12,824 nucleotides of DNA from a bacterium (GTDB lineage Bacteria; Electryoneota; RPQS01): assembly GCA_018814465.1 (NCBI GenBank), contig JAHIZR010000235.1, forward strand, positions 1-12,824. Direction: 5' to 3'. The position numbers and the translations under genes are program-made. The notes beneath the pieces are model-generated. The model was not told where the DNA came from and ran no database searches. It worked only from the letters and a program-made list of their open reading frames with translations. Every line of letters starts with the position of its first letter. Within the stretch, counting starts at the first letter, position 1. This document shows, piece by piece, positions 1 to 6,787 of this stretch.

Positions 1-32
1 AATAGTCCACCCCGGCTCGCGACTGGTTCAAA

Positions 33-47
33 TGGCTCAACTTTTGC
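33..47 (+). promoter_or_regulatory. Candidate sigma-54 (-24/-12) promoter
   Basis: The sequence TGGCTCAACTTTTGC matches the sigma-54 consensus TGGCACG-N4-TTGC. It has GG at 34-35 and GC at 46-47, with the required 12-nt offset, and differs only in two bases of the middle block. Transcription would start near position 59, leaving a leader of about 40 nt before the ATG at 100. The gene it precedes is itself a sigma-54 activator, so autoregulation or cascade control is likely. This is a motif match only. Confidence 0.6.
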
Positions 48-99
48 GATTTTCTGCCGATAACATTGATGAACCCCCCTATTAAAAACCGGGACACCT

Positions 100-1533
100 A
101 TGCACGGAACCCTGCTGGTCGTCGACGACGATCCCGATATTCGCTTCATTGTCCGCGAAGCCGCCGAAAAAGACGGCTACGAAGTCATTGAAGCGGAAGA
201 CGCTGAAGCGGCACTGATTCAGTACGACGCGCACCTGCCTGAGCTGTCCGTCATCGACGTCGGCCTGCCCGGCATGGACGGAGTCGAACTCTGTCAGGCG
301 CTGCATGCTAAAAACCCCAAGCATCTCGCGCTCATCATCAGCGGCCAGGCTTCGCCTGAACGCGCCGTCGAAGCCATGAAGCAGGGAGCCTTCGACTATT
401 TGGGGAAACCGCTGAACTTAGAAAAACTGATGCTGCTGGTGAACCGAGGACTCGCCGCCGCCCGCAAAGACACGGAGCTGGATATGGTGAACGAACAACG
501 GAAAGCCATTTACGGATTCGACCGGCTCATCGGTTCGTCCAAGCAAATGCGCACGGTCATTGATACCGCCCGTAAAGTCGCCGGCGTCCCCCATGCCACC
601 GTGCTGCTCACCGGAGAATCGGGAACCGGTAAGGAACTCGTCGCCCATGCGATTCACCTCGCCAGTCCCAATGCCGATAAACCCTTCGTGGAAGTCAACT
701 GCGCCGCCATGCCCGAAAACCTGCTCGAAGCGGAACTCTTCGGCTATGAAAAAGGGGCCTTCACCGACGCCAAACAGCGCAAGTACGGTCTGTTTGAAAT
801 GGCCACCAACGGGACTTTCTTCTTAGATGAAATCGGGGAAATGCCGCTGAACCTTCAGGTCAAACTGTTGAAGGTAATCGAGGAGAGAACCTTCCGCAGA
901 CTGGGAGGAACCAAACCGCTGAAGGTTCAGTTCCGGCTGATTGCCGCCACCAACGCCAACCTGCAAGCTCAAATCGAAGCCGGCAAGTTCCGCCGCGATC
1001 TCTATTACCGCTTAGCGGTCTTCTCGATTCAGCTCCCCGCTCTGCGTGAGCGGCTGTCCGATGCCGTGGAAATCGCCGAGCACTTTATCAACCACTTCAA
1101 CCGCGAATTCGGCAAGCATGTCAAAGGCGTCTCCCCTGAAGCCAAGGAAATGCTGATGGCCTATCCGTGGCCGGGCAACATCCGCGAACTCCGCAACGCC
1201 ATCGAGCGCACCGTTTTAATCGGCAGCGATGAATACATTCAAGCCTCCGACCTGACCGTCATTCCGCAAGTCGCCGCCGCAACCGCTAAAGCCACCTCGT
1301 CAACTTTCGATAACGACGTCGCCGCCCTGACCACGAATGAGATCAGTCAATTCGAAATCAAGGTTCCCAGCAACGGCGTCAACATGGAAGAAGTGGAACG
1401 CGAACTGATCCGCATCGCCATGCGTCACTGCAACAACAACGCGTCCGCCGCCGCCCGCTTCCTGCGCATGACCCGCGAAACTCTGCGCTACCGCCTGAAA
1501 AAATTCGGATTGAAGGAAGGCGCTGAAAAATAG
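100..1533 (+). CDS. NtrC-family sigma-54-dependent response regulator
   Basis: A cytoplasmic enhancer-binding protein that, when phosphorylated, uses ATP to remodel sigma-54 RNA polymerase into the open complex. The receiver domain (about 1-120) has the acidic pair D9/D10, phospho-acceptor D53, S81 and K103. The AAA+ domain (about 140-385) has Walker A GESGTGKE (172-179), the sigma-54 contact loop GAFTDA (219-224), Walker B FFLDEIGE (240-247), sensor I at 281-285, arginines in the 296-304 loop and the sensor II region WPGNIRELRN (357-366). A Fis-type helix-turn-helix lies at about 447-471. The length (477 aa) is normal for the group, and every catalytic motif is intact. GGGA lies 5 nt upstream of the ATG. 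No partner histidine kinase is in the window, so the signal and targets are unknown. Confidence 0.96.
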   Translation: MHGTLLVVDDDPDIRFIVREAAEKDGYEVIEAEDAEAALIQYDAHLPELSVIDVGLPGMDGVELCQALHAKNPKHLALIISGQASPERAVEAMKQGAFDYLGKPLNLEKLMLLVNRGLAAARKDTELDMVNEQRKAIYGFDRLIGSSKQMRTVIDTARKVAGVPHATVLLTGESGTGKELVAHAIHLASPNADKPFVEVNCAAMPENLLEAELFGYEKGAFTDAKQRKYGLFEMATNGTFFLDEIGEMPLNLQVKLLKVIEERTFRRLGGTKPLKVQFRLIAATNANLQAQIEAGKFRRDLYYRLAVFSIQLPALRERLSDAVEIAEHFINHFNREFGKHVKGVSPEAKEMLMAYPWPGNIRELRNAIERTVLIGSDEYIQASDLTVIPQVAAATAKATSSTFDNDVAALTTNEISQFEIKVPSNGVNMEEVERELIRIAMRHCNNNASAAARFLRMTRETLRYRLKKFGLKEGAEK

Positions 1534-1560
1534 CCTCCTTTTCCACCAAATAATCTTTCA

Positions 1561-1581
1561 GGGCAACTCGATGGGTTGCCC
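1561..1581 (+). terminator. Probable terminator hairpin after the NtrC-family gene
   Basis: A perfect 7-bp stem, GGGCAAC (1561-1567) with GTTGCCC (1575-1581), has a 7-nt loop and sits 27 nt after the stop codon. The sequence that follows (TTACTCGTT) is only modestly T-rich, so termination may be weak or factor-assisted. Confidence 0.5.
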
Positions 1582-1633
1582 TTACTCGTTGTAGAAATTA
1601 GAATTATATCGAGGGAACTTTATTCAAACTGAG

Positions 1634-1658
1634 TCGTTTTAATGTTAAACGATTTAAC
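1634..1658 (+). promoter_or_regulatory. Candidate MarR operator (overlapping inverted repeats)
   Basis: GTTAAA-CGA-TTTAAC at 1644-1658 is a perfect inverted repeat with 6-bp arms. It overlaps a second one at 1634-1652, TCGTTT and AAACGA separated by 7 bp. The site ends 11 bp before the start codon of the MarR gene. MarR dimers bind palindromes of about this length, usually over their own promoters, so this is the natural autoregulatory operator candidate. The assignment rests on position and symmetry alone. Confidence 0.5.
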
Positions 1659-1669
1659 CTGAAAGAGCC

Positions 1670-2131
1670 ATGGGCACACACTTCAAAGGAAATGCTGCCG
1701 AAGTTCGCGCGCTGGATGCCTACATCAAAATGATGCGCGCGGCGAATTCCGCAACCGCCAGTGTCAGCCGGGCTCTAAATGATGATCATTTAACCATCAG
1801 CCAGTTCGGAGTGCTGGAAGCGCTTATGCATCTCGGCAAACTCCAACAGCATACGCTCGGCGAGAAGCTGCTGAAAAGCGGCGGCAATATCACCACCGTT
1901 TTGGATAATCTGGAGAAACGGGGATTGATCGAACGCGAACGCTGTAAGTCGGACCGGCGCTGCATCTGGATCAAGCTGACGAAGGATGGCCGTCAGCTGA
2001 TCGGGAAAGTCTTTCCGAAGATCGCAAAACTCATCGGCTCGGCAATGACAGTTCTCAGCTCGACTGAGCTGGAACAGTTCGGGGAATTCTCGAAACGTGT
2101 CGGCTTGGCAATTCACGCCAACGGACAATAA
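1670..2131 (+). CDS. MarR-family transcriptional regulator
   Basis: A 153-aa winged-helix DNA-binding protein of usual MarR length, expected to act as a homodimer released by small phenolic or oxidant ligands. The N-terminal dimerisation helix is at about 10-38, followed by LTISQFGVLEAL (41-52). The helix-turn-helix is at about 60-85, and the wing has the family pattern DRRxxxxxLTxxG (95-107). The C-terminal dimerisation helices run to the end. The layout resembles the MhqR/YusO branch, whose members control quinone or oxidant stress genes. C92 and C98 flank the wing and could be redox-active, which is inference. The ATG is preceded by GAAAGAG. The gene is 53 nt upstream of a YceI gene on the same strand, so the two are probably co-transcribed and controlled by the palindromes at 1634-1658. 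Confidence 0.93.
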   Translation: MGTHFKGNAAEVRALDAYIKMMRAANSATASVSRALNDDHLTISQFGVLEALMHLGKLQQHTLGEKLLKSGGNITTVLDNLEKRGLIERERCKSDRRCIWIKLTKDGRQLIGKVFPKIAKLIGSAMTVLSSTELEQFGEFSKRVGLAIHANGQ

Positions 2132-2134
2132 TAT

Positions 2135-2147
2135 CTGATCATATCAG
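2135..2147 (+). promoter_or_regulatory. Inverted repeat between the MarR and YceI genes
   Basis: CTGAT-CAT-ATCAG is a perfect 13-bp palindrome just after the MarR stop codon. It does not share the core of the candidate operator at 1644-1658. It could be a regulator site or a weak RNA hairpin in the intercistronic leader; either role is inference. Confidence 0.25.
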
Positions 2148-2184
2148 CAAATCATAATAAATAGTTTATCAGGAGTCACTACTC

Positions 2185-2772
2185 ATGAAGCGCACGATTC
2201 TTCTCACGATATTCACCGCTCTATTCGCTTTCGGCACGACCGCTTCCGCAGCGAATTGGGCGATTGATAAAGTTCACTCGAATGTCGGCTTTAATGCCAA
2301 GCATCTGGTCATTTCCACGGTGGAAGGCGAGTTTGCCGACTATGACGCAACGATTTCTTTTGAGCCCAGCGATCTTTCCACTTTGAATGTCAATTTCACC
2401 GTTCAGATCGGGTCCATCAACACCGATAATGAAAAACGCGACGGTCATTTAAAAAGCGCGGATTTCTTTGATGTTGAGACTTATCCGACGATGACATTCA
2501 AGTCGACCGGCGTGAAAGTGACCGCACCCGGTGAGGCTGAGCTGACGGGCGATTTGACAATTCGCGGCGTGACCAAGCCCGTGACCTTCGCGGTCGATGG
2601 CTTCAATCAGCCGATTGAATTCATGGGAACCACAAAGACCGGCGGCACCGCCAAGGCCACGATCAACCGACAGGATTTCGGCGTGAGCTGGAACAAGTCG
2701 CTTGATGCCGGCGGAGTATTGGTCAGCGATGACGTCAATATCGTGCTCGAACTTGAATTAGATATGCAGTAA
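2185..2772 (+). CDS. YceI-family secreted lipid-binding protein
   Basis: A periplasmic lipocalin-like protein of 195 aa, the normal length. The family binds polyprenoid or amide lipids in a beta-barrel, and members are induced by base or osmotic stress. A Sec signal peptide spans residues 1-22 (MKRTILLTIF then a hydrophobic core ending ASA), with likely cleavage before A23. Family landmarks are DKVHSNVGFNAKHL (28-41), the block around DNEKRDGHLKSADFFD (81-96) with YPTMTFKS (100-107), RQDFGVSWN (162-170) and the closing strand VSDDVNIVLELE (180-191). AGGAG at 2171-2175 lies 9 nt before the ATG. The MarR gene is immediately upstream, an arrangement suggesting stress-responsive control. The specific ligand cannot be told from sequence. 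Confidence 0.95.
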   Translation: MKRTILLTIFTALFAFGTTASAANWAIDKVHSNVGFNAKHLVISTVEGEFADYDATISFEPSDLSTLNVNFTVQIGSINTDNEKRDGHLKSADFFDVETYPTMTFKSTGVKVTAPGEAELTGDLTIRGVTKPVTFAVDGFNQPIEFMGTTKTGGTAKATINRQDFGVSWNKSLDAGGVLVSDDVNIVLELELDMQ

Positions 2773-2788
2773 GACTCTCCTCGAAAGA

Positions 2789-2806
2789 CCGGAAAGCAAT
2801 TTCCGG
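2789..2806. repeat. Hairpin downstream of the YceI gene
   Basis: CCGGAAA-gcaa-TTTCCGG is a perfect 7-bp stem with a 4-nt loop. It lies between the YceI stop and the larger terminator at 2814-2841. There is no T run directly after it, so it may protect the 3' end of the mRNA or assist the next hairpin. Confidence 0.5.
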
Positions 2807-2813
2807 CTGCAAA

Positions 2814-2841
2814 AAGCCCCGCTTTTCACGAAGCGGGGCTT
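2814..2841. terminator. Bidirectional rho-independent terminator between convergent genes
   Basis: AAGCCCCGCTT and AAGCGGGGCTT form a perfect 11-bp stem with a 6-nt loop. On the minus strand the stem runs into TTTTT (the A run at 2811-2815), so it should stop the beta-helix gene whose stop codon is at 2880. For the plus-strand YceI gene the tail (TGTCGTCT) is less T-rich but the stem is strong. Confidence 0.85.
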
Positions 2842-2879
2842 GTCGTCTCATCAGAGCTGTGAAAGAATACTTGACGCAG

Positions 2880-4538
2880 CTATTTCAGATAAACCAGCTT
2901 TTTGATCGAGGGTTTTTGCGGACTGCCGAGCGTGTGAAGGCGGGCGAAGTAAAGACCTGAGGATCGATTTTCAGGCTGCCAGCGAGCGCGATGAATACCG
3001 ATGGGCTGTTGTTCGTTGACGAGCACACTGACTTCGCGGCCAAGTAAATCGCAGATACTCAGTTTGACATCGTGGGTGCCTGTTATGACGTATTCGATTT
3101 CGATTTCGCTGTTGAAGGGATTCGGATAAACACGCCCGATTAAGAAACCGGTGGGGACGGAAGGCTGAGGCAAAGAGACAGCGTCCTGTAAAAAACTAGT
3201 ATCGATTTCCCACGGTTCAAAGACGACCAATGTGTCCACACTGTCTCCCTGGCCGAAGGGATTCAAGGAGGGATGATACGGTCCGGACTCGTGGTTCCAG
3301 TAGTTGTTTCGGGCATATCCTAAGGGTGTGAACTGGAAGTGATTGACCGCGTATCCGACATTATTCCGAAAGAGATTATACTCGAGTTGCCCGCGCGAAT
3401 TGTCAAATACCATTACTGCGCCGCCGGGGGGGCGCACGAAGGCTTCGTTCGAATTCTCGATGAACCAGTTGCGAGATATGCTGCGGTTTTCGCTCGTACC
3501 GCTCATGCAGCCGCAGGAATTATCACGATTGAAGTTGCGCAGACAAAGATTGCCGGTAATGATGACTTCATTCGGGGGATCCGGGGCAATCACGAAGAAT
3601 CCTTGACCTCCAGAGACGCCGGGGACATCCGTGTTATCCACGAAGATGTTGTCCCGCATCATGATTCTGCTGTTCGGAGACATATTCGCGTTGGTGACAA
3701 CATGACCGAAAATCCCGCAATTCCTGACCGTGTTGGAATCAAACACGACTACTGCCAGCGAGTCCCGCGGTTCGCGAACAAGCTCGTTGATCAGACAGTC
3801 CTCGAACACATTACCAACGACTCTCACAGATGAAACGGAATCGCTGGTAAAGAAGATGTTTGTAAATGAAGGAAACTCGGGGCGATCGTGTCCAAGATGG
3901 CGAAGTGTGCAATCTCGCATTTCGAATGTGCCGTTTCGGATAACGAATTCCTCGCTAACCGGACCACGCGCATAGCTGTTCGTGAACGAACAGCTATCGA
4001 TATAAGTAATGCATTCAAAAAACTGACCAAGGACACCGCCGATTGTTCCTGCACAACGAAACAGCCGAGACGCCTTAACCAGCACTTCACTATCTTGAGC
4101 GTAAATCACTGAATTAATATCGCTGCAAGAATCGAGTATACAATGCTCCAGTTTCAGTGACCGCCGGCTGGCAAAGACTCCGTAATTATGGAACTGGCGG
4201 CCATCGAAGAAGATACCGACAACTCGCAGCAGCGGCAGGCTGTCCGATCCATTGCCGATGATCGGTCTTAATAAACCGGACTGATCAGGAAGAAGGCGGG
4301 TTTGCGCGATCAGTGTCGTATCGCCGGTGAGCAGGTATGCTCCGGCAATAGTGATATCCCAAGCAGGCGCGGTAACCGATTCTTCGTATTGTATCGGGCT
4401 GAGCAGAATCGTATCACCGGGCGCGGAACTGTCGGCGGCAGCTTGAATCGTTGTAAATACATCAGGAACGCGCAGGATTTCAGAAAACACAGCGTTAGTG
4501 ATAATAGTGGACAGAATTGTTGCTGCGATTAATCGCAT
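2880..4538 (-). CDS. Secreted right-handed beta-helix protein with type IX sorting tail
   Basis: A 552-aa secreted or surface protein, read from the ATG at 4538. It starts with a signal peptide (MRLIAATILSTIITNAVFS) followed by ILRVPDVFTTIQAAADSSA and GDTILLSP, the usual opening of pectin-lyase-like beta-helices. The centre has many N-rich, beta-prone repeats such as RMMRDNIFVDN, ITGNLCLRNFN and LEYNLFRNNVGYAVN. The last 88 residues are a FlgD-like sorting domain: YPNPFNSEIEIEY, CDLLGREVSVLV, SSGLYFARL, ending KKLVYLK, as in type IX secretion cargo. The longer frame begins with GTG at 4571, but that would overlap the upstream gene by 26 nt and bury the signal peptide. ATG 4538 lies 7 nt after that gene's stop, so I prefer it. 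No catalytic residues are evident; the target is unknown. Confidence 0.88.
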   Translation of the reverse strand: MRLIAATILSTIITNAVFSEILRVPDVFTTIQAAADSSAPGDTILLSPIQYEESVTAPAWDITIAGAYLLTGDTTLIAQTRLLPDQSGLLRPIIGNGSDSLPLLRVVGIFFDGRQFHNYGVFASRRSLKLEHCILDSCSDINSVIYAQDSEVLVKASRLFRCAGTIGGVLGQFFECITYIDSCSFTNSYARGPVSEEFVIRNGTFEMRDCTLRHLGHDRPEFPSFTNIFFTSDSVSSVRVVGNVFEDCLINELVREPRDSLAVVVFDSNTVRNCGIFGHVVTNANMSPNSRIMMRDNIFVDNTDVPGVSGGQGFFVIAPDPPNEVIITGNLCLRNFNRDNSCGCMSGTSENRSISRNWFIENSNEAFVRPPGGAVMVFDNSRGQLEYNLFRNNVGYAVNHFQFTPLGYARNNYWNHESGPYHPSLNPFGQGDSVDTLVVFEPWEIDTSFLQDAVSLPQPSVPTGFLIGRVYPNPFNSEIEIEYVITGTHDVKLSICDLLGREVSVLVNEQQPIGIHRARWQPENRSSGLYFARLHTLGSPQKPSIKKLVYLK

Positions 4539-4545
4539 CTGCCAA

Positions 4546-4965
4546 TTAGCTTCCTTCACAGCTTGTCGCACACTTATGATTGGATGGAGTGTAGATTTTT
4601 ACACTGACGGAACCCCATGGAGAATAGGAACCAACAATGTCAATACATTCAATAGTAAAGTACAATACGTGGCCTTGACCCGTGGGATAATAGTAAGAAT
4701 CAGTACTACAACCGCTTCCGGTTATATACTCCCAAACAAATATATCATCATCTACATATAGAGTAATCTTAGCACGGTGCATATCATCCGTATCACAGAA
4801 GATATAATAATTTATGACTTCTGCGCCTGCGGGTACGGTGTATGTGCTTGTTGTCGTTGGACCGCCGCCGTAAACATCGGTTGCAGTGAGACAGAAGCTC
4901 GCTGATTGCGCGAACGAGATTGCCGTTAGAATCAGTACGGAGAGTGTGGAGAGAGTTGTTTTCAT
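4546..4965 (-). CDS. Small cysteine-rich secreted protein of unknown function
   Basis: I do not recognise a family. The product is 139 aa with a clear signal peptide (MKTTLSTLSVLILTAISFAQ, cleavage near residue 20-23). The mature part of about 117 aa is rich in T, Y, S and V, consistent with a beta-sandwich. Six cysteines (25, 57, 86, 107, 132, 136) could form up to three disulfides, including a C-terminal CxxxC. Two acidic patches are present: CDTDD at 57-61 and YVDDD at 70-74. A strong ribosome site, GGGAGG, lies 5 nt before the ATG. The stop codon is 7 nt upstream of the beta-helix gene, so the two are surely co-transcribed and probably translationally coupled. It has no sorting tail of its own. 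A structural or accessory role for the beta-helix protein is inference. Confidence 0.8.
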   Translation of the reverse strand: MKTTLSTLSVLILTAISFAQSASFCLTATDVYGGGPTTTSTYTVPAGAEVINYYIFCDTDDMHRAKITLYVDDDIFVWEYITGSGCSTDSYYYPTGQGHVLYFTIECIDIVGSYSPWGSVSVKIYTPSNHKCATSCEGS

Positions 4966-5014
4966 GATGACCTCCCAAAAGGATTGTTGTTATCCCGAGA
5001 ATCGGGTCACCAAT

Positions 5015-5045
5015 AGTATAAGTAAAAAAAAAAGGTGACTGTCAA
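5015..5045 (-). promoter_or_regulatory. Candidate promoter of the secreted-protein operon, with T10 spacer
   Basis: Read on the minus strand, a perfect -35 box TTGACA (5045-5040) and a -10 box TATACT (5020-5015) are separated by 19 nt. The spacer contains ten consecutive T (A at 5024-5033 on the plus strand). The start of transcription would be near 5008, about 40 nt before the ATG at 4965. A small inverted repeat, CCCGA-gaa-TCGGG (4994-5006), lies in the leader. Spacing is 2 nt above optimum. Confidence 0.55.
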
Positions 5046-5109
5046 TAGAGATGAGGCAACTATTTTGGAATTGTTGTATCACCTTGTAATTAATGAGCTA
5101 TTTACCGGA

Positions 5110-5162
5110 AAGCCGCGAGGATGTCGCGGCTTGTGCTGTACGACACCGGGGGGACGGTGTCG
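5110..5162 (-). terminator. Tandem GC-rich hairpins after the protease operon
   Basis: Two perfect inverted repeats lie 8 nt apart. AAGCCGCGA with TCGCGGCTT (5110-5118 and 5124-5132) has 9-bp arms and a 5-nt loop. CGACACCG with CGGTGTCG (5141-5148 and 5155-5162) has 8-bp arms and a 6-nt loop. They sit between the end of the protease gene (5197) and the next minus-strand promoter. Only a short TTT follows the last stem on the minus strand, so they may terminate weakly, protect mRNA ends or bind a protein. Confidence 0.5.
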
Positions 5163-5196
5163 CTTAGTAAATAATAAAGGATAAGAATGACGCCGT

Positions 5197-6312
5197 TTAG
5201 AGCATGGCTCGGGGATTGATAATGAATTTCATTAGAGTATGTTTTCGTGAGATGATCACAACTAAGGAATCCTCTTTCCCGAGAATCTGATTCATCTCCT
5301 CAATCGTGACCTTATTGGCTTGAATTCCATTGACGCGCACGATGATATCGCCCTTCTGCAGTCCGGATTCGCTGCCGGGAGAATTGGGAGTGACGTGTTC
5401 GATCAGGAAATGACCGAGTTTCATCTTGCGAACCGTAAGCCCCGACATGCTGAAGCGAAACGGTTCGTGAAAACTGCTTCCGGGAGTAAGGAACAGCCGC
5501 TTATTGGAATAATCGATAACCACTTTGAAGCGCCGCAGCACGTCCGTGCCAATACTCGCTTCATGAACGCCGTCCTGTCCGATGCATCTCGCCAATTCCC
5601 CGCCGCAGGAGGTGGCGATGACATTTTTCAGAGGGAAGCCCGCGATATCGAGAGTTTCGATTCTGTTCACTCGTCCGAAGACAGTGCCGCCCAGCGCCGA
5701 GGAGATTTTTGATTCGATCGCTTCATCCGTGAATTTGAACTCGTCGTGGGTATCGGAATTGAGCGCGATGGTGGAAGCGGCTCCGAGATCGAGGTAAGCG
5801 AAGATGGACAATTGATCGCCGTTAGAGGTGGAAACACTGCAAGGGAAGTAAGGAAAGCCTTCGCGGAAGACGAGCGGGAGTTCCACAAATTGATTCTCAC
5901 ATTTGTACTCTTTCGACAGCCAGCAGCGCATGAGACACTTATCGAAATCCAGTTTTACGGCAAAGCGATGCAGCAGAGCATACCCGACGATGCCATCGAT
6001 ATCCGTCTGGACGGGAAAGGGATTGCCGTCCACAACCAGAATGCTCTGTTTGGGCAGCCGCAAGCCCGGAAAATCAATCACGACATCGTCGGCAAGCTGA
6101 ACCGGGACTGTTTTCAGGGAGTCACCACCCGCTATCAGTCGATTCGAGAAGCTTAAGTCCAGCTCTTCAGTTTTGCGGGTCTTGAAGAGCAGCAATCCAT
6201 CACCGGGCATGCCCGTATCCAAAACAACTCGAAGAGTCTTTTTTCCATTAATGACAACTGAAAGAACAATGAGTTTGTGATTGAAATCGAAGGGGAATGA
6301 AATCGGTTTCAA
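5197..6312 (-). CDS. Retropepsin-like aspartyl protease with C-terminal PDZ domain
   Basis: A 371-aa protein. Residues 1-120 form one retropepsin-like lobe with VVLDTG (D32-T33-G34) and a DGIVGYALLHRF block at 106-117. Residues about 145-278 form a second lobe with YLDLGAAS (D175) and ASIGTDVLRRF at 252-262. A PDZ domain (about 290-371) has SGLQKGDIIVRVNG at 316-329. The second aspartate is in DLG rather than DTG, as in some two-lobed bacterial members, so activity is likely but not certain. The start is TTG at 6312, with AGGA 7 nt upstream; an in-frame TAA lies 27 nt before it and no ATG or GTG intervenes. I see no signal peptide, which is odd for this envelope-associated class. It lies 32 nt after the DUF2752 gene, in one operon. 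Confidence 0.85.
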   Translation of the reverse strand: MKPISFPFDFNHKLIVLSVVINGKKTLRVVLDTGMPGDGLLLFKTRKTEELDLSFSNRLIAGGDSLKTVPVQLADDVVIDFPGLRLPKQSILVVDGNPFPVQTDIDGIVGYALLHRFAVKLDFDKCLMRCWLSKEYKCENQFVELPLVFREGFPYFPCSVSTSNGDQLSIFAYLDLGAASTIALNSDTHDEFKFTDEAIESKISSALGGTVFGRVNRIETLDIAGFPLKNVIATSCGGELARCIGQDGVHEASIGTDVLRRFKVVIDYSNKRLFLTPGSSFHEPFRFSMSGLTVRKMKLGHFLIEHVTPNSPGSESGLQKGDIIVRVNGIQANKVTIEEMNQILGKEDSLVVIISRKHTLMKFIINPRAML

Positions 6313-6344
6313 GCAAGGTTCCTGATGAATGACGCGAGGTTAAG

Positions 6345-6779
6345 TTACGGATGCAGCGCGCGAGTGATTTCAAAAGGCAGATTACGAAGAACGGCAAACA
6401 GGATAACCGTCCAGAAAATCGACCAAGCGACGATCGGATGGATGCGGATCGTCGGAGAGCAGCCTTTTATAATGCGAAAAAGAGACCGGACGCCAATTCC
6501 GGCCAGGACGGGCAGGGCCGCGACCGCAAGCAGATTGGCACTCAGGGCAGCAACTATGTCGCCGTTGAGCAGCGCATGAATGGCGCGCAGACTACCGCAG
6601 CCGGGGCAGTAGAGTCCGGTGGTCAGATTCACCGGGCAGCGGAGCCAAGCAAGCTGCTGGAGCGGATTCACATAGTGCAGAAAGAGACCGGCGGCAACGG
6701 TAAGAGCAACAACAGCGAGCGCCGTGATCCGTTCCCGCTGCGGGGAATGCGACTCTCTGTAAGATATGACAGGCCGCAT
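6345..6779 (-). CDS. DUF2752 family membrane protein
   Basis: A 144-aa inner-membrane protein. The hallmark is the cysteine-rich loop LYCPGCGSLRAIHALLNGD (56-74), followed by the A-LSANLLA segment; an extra C48 precedes it. Predicted membrane segments are at about 18-36, 76-101 and 114-132, and the C-terminal LRNLPF is typical of the family. Function is unknown; the CPGC motif suggests metal binding or a redox role, which is inference. It starts 8 nt after the stop of the CD225 gene and ends 32 nt before the protease gene. The ribosome site is weak (GGATAA), which fits coupling to the upstream gene. Confidence 0.85.
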   Translation of the reverse strand: MRPVISYRESHSPQRERITALAVVALTVAAGLFLHYVNPLQQLAWLRCPVNLTTGLYCPGCGSLRAIHALLNGDIVAALSANLLAVAALPVLAGIGVRSLFRIIKGCSPTIRIHPIVAWSIFWTVILFAVLRNLPFEITRALHP

Positions 6780-6787
6780 TTATCCGA

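Noticed and set aside
3339..3833. Plus-strand frame of 164 codons opposite the beta-helix gene
   Set aside because: The minus strand here encodes recognisable beta-helix repeats; the plus-strand product has no domain or start signal.
5141..5162. Twin hairpins as part of a CRISPR array or attachment site
   Set aside because: The two stems differ in sequence, and there is no spacer periodicity, integrase or tRNA nearby.
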